Shown here: in pieces, positions 1 to 6,648 of the stretch
Numbering within the stretch: position 1 is the stretch's first letter
Layout of the letters: every line of letters starts with the position of its first letter
Source of the DNA: Halieaceae bacterium UBA6060
GTDB lineage: Bacteria; Pseudomonadota; Gammaproteobacteria; Pseudomonadales; Halieaceae
Reading direction: 5' to 3'
Length of the DNA: 25,096 nucleotides
Assembly (NCBI GenBank): GCA_002428935.1
Contig: DIYG01000163.1
Span: 1-25,096, forward strand
Translations under genes and position numbers: made by a program
The notes under the pieces: model-generated
Seen by the model: only the letters and a program-made list of their open reading frames with translations
What the model was told of the DNA's origin: nothing
Databases searched by the model: none

Positions 1-2954
1 AATTCCGCATTGATGCTTCGTTCTGCCATGATCGGCAGCAGGCCCACAAAGGTGGTTATGGTGGTCAGGAGGATGGGACGGAAGCGGTTGACGCCGGCTT
101 CCAACACGGCGCTCATGGAGTCCTTGCCCTGTTCCCGCAGTCGCCCGATGTAATCCACCAATACCAGATTGTCGTTTACGACCACCCCCGCCGCGGCCCC
201 AATGCCAAAGTAGGAGAACAAGGCCAGAGGGGTGGCAAAGATCAGGTGACCGAAGATGGCGCCCATGAAGCCGAAGGGAATGGCCGTCATGATTAGCAGC
301 GGCAGCCAGTAGGAGCGAAAAGCCACGGCGATGAGGGCGTACATGGCAAACAGAGCGATCGTGTACAGGGCGGCAATTTCGTTCATGAATTGCTCTTCTT
401 CCTCTTGAGCGCCGCCCTTGAGGATTTCCAGTCCAGGATATTGAGCGCTGAGTTCGTCGAGGTAGTTGTCGTCTATGTCTCGCTTAATATCACTGATCAG
501 CTCCTGCTCGATGTTAGCGCGGATATAGACGACACGATTGCCATCTCGACGTTGAATGCGTTGCACACCGCCCTGGAGTTCCACGTCGGCAATGGCAAAC
601 AGGGGAAGCTCTCGACCGTCGTCGGTGCGCACCCGAAAATCATCGAGGCTAGCGAGACTGCGGCGGTCTTCGCGCGGATAGCGGACCATTACCTTGGCGT
701 CGCCATTGGCTCGCGGTAGACGCTGTACCTCTTCGCCAAAGTAGGCCTGTCGAACCTGGCGAGACACATCCGAGAGCCGTATACCCAGGGTTTCGGCGCC
801 AGGTTTCAAGCGCAGGATCAGCTCATCGGTTTCACCGCGCTGGCTGTCTCGCACATCGAGAACCCCTCGGTAGCTGCGAATCTTGGCCTGCATGGCCTTG
901 GAGGCGGCGGTGAGTTGTTCGCCTTCGCTGTGCTTAAGAAGGTAGGTGATATCCGCGTCGTTATCGTTAAGGGTGTAGTTGACCTGTATCTCGTCGGCAT
1001 CGGGGATGTCACCCACCAGTTCCCGGAGACGCTCCGCCGCCTCCCGGGCGGATAAGTCTCGAACCTGTGGGGGTGCCAGCTTGACGATGGCGATAACGCT
1101 GTCACGACGGGAGCGGGTATACCAGCCCTCGATGAGTTTACCGGTACCCTCGCCGGTTTCTCGGGCCGCGGTTTCCACCTCGTCCAGTAGTTGCTCTTCC
1201 GCTCTCTGTAACTGGTCGAGGATCTGCAGGGAACGCTCGTAGGGTGTGCCCGGCGGTAGTTGCACGTTCACGTAAATCTGGATGCTTTCGACCTGGGGCA
1301 TAAAGTAAAACTTCACCCAGCCGGAGCTGAACAGCCCGACGGACAACATGAATCCGACGACAAAGATACTCACCGTGAGATACCGTCGACTCGCGGCCCA
1401 GGCCAGGATCGGGCGGTACACTCCCTGTGCGAAGTTCGCAATGCTGTGTTCTAGGCGTTGCTGGCGCAGGGCAATGCCTTTCAATCCCTCGCGATGGGAC
1501 AGGTCTCGCAGGTGGGAGGGCAGAATAAAAAACGCCTCAATGAGGGAAATGCTCAGGGCCACGGTGATGACGATGGACAGCTGCCGGGTTACCTGGGCCG
1601 TTTCACCGGACAAAAACAGCCAGGGCGCGAAGGCGATCATGGTTGTGAGCACCGCGAAAACTACTGGCCGGGAGACGGCGTAAGCACCCTTGATGGCTGA
1701 TTCGGCACCGCCGCCCATCTCGTGGGCGTGGTGGTGAATGCTCTCGCCGACCACGATGGCGTCATCAACGACGATGCCTAGCACCAGCAAAAAGGCAAAG
1801 GTCGACATGATGTTCAAAGACACGTCATTCAGGGGTAGCAGGGAAAAAGTGCCCAGGAAGGCAACGCCGATCCCTGCGGTAACCCAAAGAGCCACCCGGG
1901 GGCGCAGGGTCAGAATCAGCACCAGGAACACCAGGGCAAGGCCGAGGTATGCGGATTTGCCAATCAGTTCCATCCGTTCCGTGTAGATGTCGGCGGTGTC
2001 GAACCACAGGGTCAGGGCGATTCCTGAGGGCAGGCTTGGGCGGCGTTCCTCCATCCAGGCCTTCACCGCGTCGCTGGCCTTGACGACCTGCATGTTGTCC
2101 GTGTTCTGTACTTGCAGAAGCACGGCGGGCTGACCATTCATCGTCGCGAGAATCTCGCTGTCCTCAAAGCCATCGATGACCCGCGCCACATCACCGACAC
2201 GAACCGTGCCGCCGTCTACACTTTGGCGAAGGATGATCTCGGCGAAGTCCTGTTCCGTGTCGGCGAGGTTACGCGCACGAATCTGCACATCACCCGTGGC
2301 CGTGCGAACCTGTCCCGAGGACAGATTGACGGAGCTAGCGCGGATGGCGTCGGCGACTTCCGAAAAGGTCAGGCCGTAGCGTCGCAGACTGGTCTCGGAA
2401 ACCTCGATGGTGACTTCTTCACGGCGGGTGCCGAACAGATCGACGGTGGAGACCCAGGGTAGGGTGGTGATTTCTCGGCGCAGGTCTTCCGCCAGGCGGG
2501 TTAACTCACGCTCGGACACATCGCCGTGTACCGCCACGCGAATCATCTCGTCCTTCCACTGGGTGCGCTGAACTTTTGGGTTTTCTATATCTCGGGGTAG
2601 GGAAGATACCGAGTCCACAGCGTTTTTGACGTCGTTGATGAACGCGTTGATATCGACGTTGGGGTAGGTGGTTACCTCGATTTCCGCCATACCCTCGGTG
2701 GCTGTGGAGTAGACATGATTCACCTTGTCTAAGTCTTCAAGCTGATCTTCGATACGCGCGATGATCTGTTCTTCGACCTCCTGGGGTGCCGCACCGGGCC
2801 AAGGCACTTCGATCCTCGCCTCATAGGGTTTGATCTGGGGAAAGGCCTCCCGCTCCATGACCTGAAAGCCCAGGAGGCCGGCCAGCAAGATCCCCACCAT
2901 CAATAGGTTGGCGGCGACGGGGTTGTGTACCCACCAGGCGATGAGTCGTTCCAT
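1..2954 (-). CDS. RND-family efflux pump inner-membrane permease (partial, C-terminus cut by window edge)
   Basis: Proton-driven inner-membrane pump that, with the adaptor encoded just upstream, would export toxic compounds through an outer-membrane channel. The frame is open with no stop for about 984 codons from the ATG at 2954 down to base 1. RND permeases are about 1,020-1,050 residues, so only the C-terminal 40-60 residues are missing. Visible hallmarks are the N-terminal start MERLIAWWVHNPVAANLLMV with a first membrane helix, the porter-domain string VDLFGTRREEVTIEV near residue 170, and GIVVDDAIVVGE near residue 394. The two aspartates there match the proton-relay pair of AcrB TM4. IHHHAHE follows. 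Late in the protein, GVVVNDNLVLVDYI sits where AcrB has its TM10 lysine. The start lies 2 bp after the adaptor stop, so the two are co-transcribed. Exported substrates cannot be told from sequence. Confidence 0.93.
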   Translation of the reverse strand, partial: MERLIAWWVHNPVAANLLMVGILLAGLLGFQVMEREAFPQIKPYEARIEVPWPGAAPQEVEEQIIARIEDQLEDLDKVNHVYSTATEGMAEIEVTTYPNVDINAFINDVKNAVDSVSSLPRDIENPKVQRTQWKDEMIRVAVHGDVSERELTRLAEDLRREITTLPWVSTVDLFGTRREEVTIEVSETSLRRYGLTFSEVADAIRASSVNLSSGQVRTATGDVQIRARNLADTEQDFAEIILRQSVDGGTVRVGDVARVIDGFEDSEILATMNGQPAVLLQVQNTDNMQVVKASDAVKAWMEERRPSLPSGIALTLWFDTADIYTERMELIGKSAYLGLALVFLVLILTLRPRVALWVTAGIGVAFLGTFSLLPLNDVSLNIMSTFAFLLVLGIVVDDAIVVGESIHHHAHEMGGGAESAIKGAYAVSRPVVFAVLTTMIAFAPWLFLSGETAQVTRQLSIVITVALSISLIEAFFILPSHLRDLSHREGLKGIALRQQRLEHSIANFAQGVYRPILAWAASRRYLTVSIFVVGFMLSVGLFSSGWVKFYFMPQVESIQIYVNVQLPPGTPYERSLQILDQLQRAEEQLLDEVETAARETGEGTGKLIEGWYTRSRRDSVIAIVKLAPPQVRDLSAREAAERLRELVGDIPDADEIQVNYTLNDNDADITYLLKHSEGEQLTAASKAMQAKIRSYRGVLDVRDSQRGETDELILRLKPGAETLGIRLSDVSRQVRQAYFGEEVQRLPRANGDAKVMVRYPREDRRSLASLDDFRVRTDDGRELPLFAIADVELQGGVQRIQRRDGNRVVYIRANIEQELISDIKRDIDDNYLDELSAQYPGLEILKGGAQEEEEQFMNEIAALYTIALFAMYALIAVAFRSYWLPLLIMTAIPFGFMGAIFGHLIFATPLALFSYFGIGAAAGVVVNDNLVLVDYIGRLREQGKDSMSAVLEAGVNRFRPILLTTITTFVGLLPIMAERSINAE

Positions 2955-2956
2955 GA

Positions 2957-4135
2957 TCAGTTCCTCACCGTCGCGTAGCTGCGCTCATCGACGGTGGCGA
3001 GGGCCATGCCGGAGATGGGGTTGCGCAGGGCCGACACCACGACCCGTTCTCCCGGTCGGAGGCCGCTGCTGATCACCGCGTAATCGGCGTTGCTATGGGC
3101 GATCTGCGCCGTGCGGATGTCCAGCATGCCACTGGCGTCGACGACGTAGAGCTGATCACCGGGGCGAAGGCCCTTACTTGGGATCTGCACCGCGCCGACG
3201 ATCTCTCGACCGCCGATCTCCGCTTCCACAAAGAGCCCCACCGCCATCGGCATGCCTTCCGTCGAGCGGCCACGACCGTAGGGGTCTTCGACCTCGGCGG
3301 TGGCGTAGATAAGACGCGTCGTCGGGTCAATGGAGGCGTCGATGCGTAGCAGGCGACCACTCCAGTTCTGCTCCCGGCCGGCGACCTCGGCGCGAAAACG
3401 CACTGAGGGTGCCGTATCCCTTGGGGCGGAAAAACCAATGGGCAGGCCCAGGGCGGAAAGCTGCTGATTATTGAGAGGCAGGCGCACTTGCACTCGATCC
3501 GTCGAGAACACCTCACCCAGGGATGTGCCGTCGCTAATGACTTCCCCGATGTGCACGGTGGTGCTGGCCACCCGGCCCTCGAAGGGCAGGCGCACTTTCG
3601 TGCGCTGGAGGTTTAGGCGGGCGAGTTCCAGGCTCGCAAGGGCTGCCTCTCGCCGGGCTCTAGCTTCGGTAATTTGAGGTTTCTTAAGGGACAGATCCGA
3701 GGCATTGGCCACACCCCGTAGCTGTTTACGGGCCACATCTGCGTCCGCCAGGGCCTGCTCTATAGCCAGGTCTGCAGCCGCTACGGCGGCTTCGGCTTCG
3801 CGCAGGGCGAGGCGATAGTCGCTGTCGTCAATTTCCAGAAGAACGGTTTCCGGCGTAAAGCTTCCCCCTTCCAGATACTCGGGGGACACGGCTATAACTC
3901 GTCCGCTCACTTCCGCGGTGAGATCGATCATGGTCCTGGCCCGCACTTCTCCTTGCGTATGGACCTTCAGGACCGTATCCGAGCGCTCCGCCAGGTGCGT
4001 ATACACGGTGATGGGACGGGGAGGAGCTTCATCGGTTTGTGGCTCCGGCGCCGTCGCTTTGAGCAACAGAACTCCGGCAACGCCCAGGCCCAGGACCAGG
4101 ACGGGGCCGCTAAATCGCAGCAGCTTTGAAGGCAT
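2957..4135 (-). CDS. RND efflux periplasmic adaptor (membrane fusion protein, HlyD/AcrA family)
   Basis: Periplasmic adaptor of 392 residues that bridges the inner-membrane RND pump to an outer-membrane channel. One hydrophobic N-terminal segment (about residues 9-25) is an anchor or signal without a clear lipobox cysteine. The barrel-sandwich/lipoyl halves flank a charged alanine-rich coiled-coil hairpin (about 105-185, with many REAEAAVAAADLAIEQA-type heptads). A beta-barrel domain follows (about 200-290), then a C-terminal membrane-proximal domain containing IPSKGLRPGDQLYVVD and LRPGERVVVSAL. This is the usual MFP order and length. The ATG at 4135 is preceded by a GGGGAAG ribosome site. 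It is the first gene of the minus-strand unit and diverges from the catabolic operon, so the 319-bp gap serves both. No outer-membrane channel gene is visible here. Confidence 0.93.
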   Translation of the reverse strand: MPSKLLRFSGPVLVLGLGVAGVLLLKATAPEPQTDEAPPRPITVYTHLAERSDTVLKVHTQGEVRARTMIDLTAEVSGRVIAVSPEYLEGGSFTPETVLLEIDDSDYRLALREAEAAVAAADLAIEQALADADVARKQLRGVANASDLSLKKPQITEARARREAALASLELARLNLQRTKVRLPFEGRVASTTVHIGEVISDGTSLGEVFSTDRVQVRLPLNNQQLSALGLPIGFSAPRDTAPSVRFRAEVAGREQNWSGRLLRIDASIDPTTRLIYATAEVEDPYGRGRSTEGMPMAVGLFVEAEIGGREIVGAVQIPSKGLRPGDQLYVVDASGMLDIRTAQIAHSNADYAVISSGLRPGERVVVSALRNPISGMALATVDERSYATVRN

Positions 4136-4261
4136 GTTCTTCCCCTGACTTATGTAAAGCGATGATGGGCGCCAGTATCCGCGCGAGGTTCCTAGGGAAC
4201 AACGCGATCTGTCGAGTTACAGGGGCGCTTCGTCGCAGCCGCCAGTGTTTTTCGTTCACCC

Positions 4262-4277
4262 TCATATTTCAATATGA
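4262..4277. promoter_or_regulatory. AT-rich inverted repeat, candidate upstream activator site 1
   Basis: Perfect 7-bp inverted repeat TCATATT-TC-AATATGA. Its centre is about 165 bp upstream of the predicted start point of the sigma-54 promoter at 4408-4422, a usual distance for an enhancer-type site bound by a sigma-54 activator. It could equally be an operator for the divergent efflux genes, whose adaptor starts about 127 bp away. The repeat is read directly; its role is inferred. Confidence 0.45.
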
Positions 4278-4285
4278 AACAAAAA

Positions 4286-4298
4286 ATTCATTATGAAT
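4286..4298. promoter_or_regulatory. AT-rich inverted repeat, candidate upstream activator site 2
   Basis: Perfect 6-bp inverted repeat ATTCAT-T-ATGAAT. It shares the TTCAT/ATGAA core with the neighbouring repeat at 4262-4277, and the two centres are about 22-23 bp apart, close to two helical turns. A pair of similar sites on one DNA face suits an oligomeric sigma-54 activator. Chance occurrence in AT-rich DNA is possible. Confidence 0.45.
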
Positions 4299-4407
4299 GA
4301 TAGAATCTGCCATAGCTCGTCCGCTGGAATGCTTCAGCTTGCCGCCTAGTACTCTAACTTATTGAAAATAAATGATAATAAGTACGGATGTAAGAAATGC
4401 TGCCAGC

Positions 4408-4422
4408 TGGACCAATTCTTGC
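4408..4422 (+). promoter_or_regulatory. Sigma-54 (RpoN) -24/-12 promoter
   Basis: TGGACCAATTCTTGC matches the RpoN consensus TGGCAC-N5-TTGC at TGG, the sixth-position C and all of TTGC, with exactly 10 bases between GG and GC. If the final C is -12, transcription starts near 4434. That leaves a leader of about 21 nt holding the GGAG ribosome site (4444-4447) and the ATG at 4455. A PrpR-type sigma-54 activator is encoded in the same operon, which independently supports this assignment. Confidence 0.72.
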
Positions 4423-4454
4423 CATGTTGTTTCCACTTCTTATGGAGCAGTAGC

Positions 4455-5654
4455 ATGGCGAAACCACTGAGCGGGGTTCGACTCCTCGATCTCACCCATA
4501 TGCTTTCCGGCCCCTACGGCGCGATGATCCTTGCGGATCTCGGTGCCGAAACCATCAAGGTTGAGCCTCTGGGGGGCGAAGGCACGCGCAAGCTACTGGC
4601 CAAGGACCCCAAGAACTCCCTTCAGGGGCAGGGCGCTTACTTCATCACCCTGAACCGGAACAAGCAGAGTGTTGCCATCGACCTGAAGAGCGACGCAGGG
4701 CGAGAAGTCTTTTACGACCTGGTTCGAGAAAGTGACGTGGTCATGGAGAACTTCAGCGCCGGTGTCGCGGCGAAGCTCAAAATCGATTTCGAACATCTAA
4801 AAGCCATCAATCCGCGGATCGTCACCTGTAGCATCTCCGGTTTCGGATCCGCTGGACCCAACTACCAGCGTCCGGCCTTTGACCAGGTGGTTCAAGCTCT
4901 CGGTGGTGGTATGTCCATCACCGGTCAGGACGCGAGCGAGCCTACCCGAGCGGGAATACCGATCGGTGACCTTGGGGGCGGCATGTTTGGCGTGATGGGT
5001 GTGCTGTCCGCGCTTTACGAGCGCTCCCACAGCGGCGTCGGTCAGCACGTGGATATCTCCATGCTCGATTGCCAGATTTCCATGCTGAACTATATGGCCA
5101 CCATGTACTTTCTCTCCGGTGAAGTGCCCCATCCTATCGGTAACAGTCACTTCGTCCATGTGCCCTACAACAGTTATCCCACGGCGGACGGTCACATCAT
5201 TATCGCGGTTATCTTCGATGGCTTTTGGGATAACCTCTTGGAAGTCATCGACGAGCCGGCGTTCCGTGATGAGAAATACCGCACCCAACCGGCGCGTCTC
5301 GCGGATAAGGCATTTATCGATCAGCGCCTCGGGGAGATTCTGCAAACCCAGCCCTCGGACTACTGGCTACAGCGCCTGGAAGAGAAGCGCATCCCTTGTG
5401 CGCGGGTAAATCGCCTGGACGAAGCGCTTTCCGATGAGCAGGTGTTGTCACGGAATATGGTGATTGACCTGAAACACCCGGACGGTAGCAGTACCCGGGG
5501 TCCGGGAAACCCCATCAAGTTGTCCCGTACCAATGAAGAATCGTTTTCACCGGCTCCTCTCCTGGGCGCTCACACGGAAACGGTGCTTTCAGAGATTCTG
5601 GGTTACAGCGACGAACAACGCCAGGAACTGCGCGAGCAGGGGGTGATTGGATGA
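4455..5654 (+). CDS. Class III (CaiB/BaiF-family) acyl-CoA transferase
   Basis: Moves CoA between carboxylic acids, activating a substrate acid without ATP; cytoplasmic. The protein is 399 residues, normal for the family, and starts MAKPLSGVRLLDLTHMLSGP with ADLGAETIKVEP, both typical of the N-terminal CoA-binding part. MENFSAGV (about 97-104) and GIPIGDLGGG (about 167-176) follow. Asp172 in the latter is the probable catalytic aspartate that forms the aspartyl-CoA intermediate; this is a motif-based assignment. The ATG at 4455 is chosen because GGAG lies 7 bp upstream and the predicted sigma-54 transcript begins near 4434, which excludes the upstream TTG. It is the first operon gene, and its stop overlaps the next start (ATGA). 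Paired with an HMG-CoA-lyase-type enzyme, it probably loads a branched or hydroxy dicarboxylate. The exact acid is unknown. Confidence 0.92.
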   Translation: MAKPLSGVRLLDLTHMLSGPYGAMILADLGAETIKVEPLGGEGTRKLLAKDPKNSLQGQGAYFITLNRNKQSVAIDLKSDAGREVFYDLVRESDVVMENFSAGVAAKLKIDFEHLKAINPRIVTCSISGFGSAGPNYQRPAFDQVVQALGGGMSITGQDASEPTRAGIPIGDLGGGMFGVMGVLSALYERSHSGVGQHVDISMLDCQISMLNYMATMYFLSGEVPHPIGNSHFVHVPYNSYPTADGHIIIAVIFDGFWDNLLEVIDEPAFRDEKYRTQPARLADKAFIDQRLGEILQTQPSDYWLQRLEEKRIPCARVNRLDEALSDEQVLSRNMVIDLKHPDGSSTRGPGNPIKLSRTNEESFSPAPLLGAHTETVLSEILGYSDEQRQELREQGVIG

Positions 5655-6550
5655 ATAAGACAGTTATCATCAATGAAGTGGGCCCCCGCGATGGCCTACA
5701 AAGCCAGGATGGGGAACTAAGCCTTGAGGAGCGCCAGCGCTTTGTCCAGGCTCTCCTGGATGCCGGCCTAAAGCATATCGAGATCGGCAGCTTCGTCTCG
5801 CCCAAAGCCGTCCCACAGATGGCCGGTACCGATGAGCTCGCAAAGGCGCTGCAGACTCCCGATGGGGCCGAATTGAGTGCGCTGGTGCCGAACATGAAAG
5901 GCTACGAACGTGCCCAGGTCGCCGGGGTGGGCACGGTCGCCGTGGTGGTTTCGGCGACCGAGACCATGAACCAGAAAAACATCAACATGAGTCTTGACGA
6001 CACGATGCGTGTGGCCCGCGAGATTATCGCTCGAGGGAAGCAGGACGGACTCGCCGTGCAAGCCTATCTGGCGGTAGCCTTTGAGTGCCCCTTCGAGGGC
6101 CCGGTCTCACAGGCGGTGGTAACGGAGTTGGCGGCCCAGCTGTTGGAGGCCGGTGCAGACCTTCTCGTGATAGCCGATACGATCGGTGCGGCGAACCCGG
6201 CGCAGGTGAAAGCGCTCATGGGAAGTCTGGTCTTGGGGCACGGCAGTGCACGGCTTGCCTGTCATTTCCACGACACCCGGGCCCTGGGGTTGGCAAATGT
6301 CTTTGCAGCCATTGAAAGTGGAGTGCGACGTTTCGATGCTTCAACCGGTGGTCTTGGAGGTTGCCCCTTCGCCCCCGGGGCAAAAGGAAACGTGGCAACG
6401 GAAGATGTGGTGATGCTTTGCGAGCAAATGGGTTACACCACCGGTATCAAGATGCCGGAGCTGCTGGACGTGGTGGACCTTATTGGCGGTATGCTGGGCC
6501 GACCCCAGGGCGGACGCGCTCATTACTGGCTCCGTAGCCAGGCAGCTTGA
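5651..6550 (+). CDS. HMG-CoA lyase family protein
   Basis: TIM-barrel lyase that splits 3-hydroxy-3-methylglutaryl-CoA, or a similar 3-hydroxyacyl-CoA, into acetyl-CoA plus a keto acid, using a divalent metal. All key residues of human HMGCL are present at one constant offset of 28: R13, D14 (GPRDGLQ), E44 (IEIGSFVSPK), H205 and H207 (HFHDT), C238 (GLGGCPFAPGAKGN) and N247. The offset corresponds to the missing mitochondrial presequence. Length is 299 residues, as expected for bacterial MvaB-type enzymes. The start overlaps the CoA-transferase stop by 4 bp, implying translational coupling and a shared pathway. No leucine-degradation genes (isovaleryl-CoA dehydrogenase, methylcrotonyl-CoA carboxylase) surround it, so a role other than leucine catabolism is likely. 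Substrate analogues such as a citramalyl-type CoA ester remain possible. Confidence 0.9.
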   Translation: MNKTVIINEVGPRDGLQSQDGELSLEERQRFVQALLDAGLKHIEIGSFVSPKAVPQMAGTDELAKALQTPDGAELSALVPNMKGYERAQVAGVGTVAVVVSATETMNQKNINMSLDDTMRVAREIIARGKQDGLAVQAYLAVAFECPFEGPVSQAVVTELAAQLLEAGADLLVIADTIGAANPAQVKALMGSLVLGHGSARLACHFHDTRALGLANVFAAIESGVRRFDASTGGLGGCPFAPGAKGNVATEDVVMLCEQMGYTTGIKMPELLDVVDLIGGMLGRPQGGRAHYWLRSQAA

Positions 6551-6648
6551 GAATACAGTGCGAAGCCCCGCCGGGAGCTACAGGAAACGCTGCGTCCTAA
6601 CGTTGAGGCAACGGCAATGAAATCAAACAAGTGGTTAAGGAATAGCGC

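Larger units (their letters stand above)
4136..4454. other. Divergent intergenic control region
   Basis: This 319-bp gap between the efflux adaptor (minus) and the CoA-transferase (plus) is the only long non-coding stretch in the window. Its middle (about 4240-4300 and 4355-4400) is clearly richer in A+T than the genes around it. It contains two inverted repeats (4262-4277 and 4286-4298), a sigma-54-type promoter (4408-4422) and a ribosome site (4444-4447) before the ATG at 4455. No convincing small gene or RNA is visible. A TTG-initiated in-frame extension of the CoA-transferase from 4362 is possible on paper but improbable. Confidence 0.7.

Noticed and set aside
4324..4343. Second sigma-54-like string (TGGAATGCTTCAGCTTGC)
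   Set aside because: The gap between GG and GC is 13 bp rather than the required 10.
4362..4454. TTG-initiated N-terminal extension of the CoA-transferase by 31 residues
   Set aside because: The added residues are Asn/Lys/Cys-rich and unlike the family, no ribosome site fits, and the sigma-54 start point near 4434 lies downstream of the TTG.
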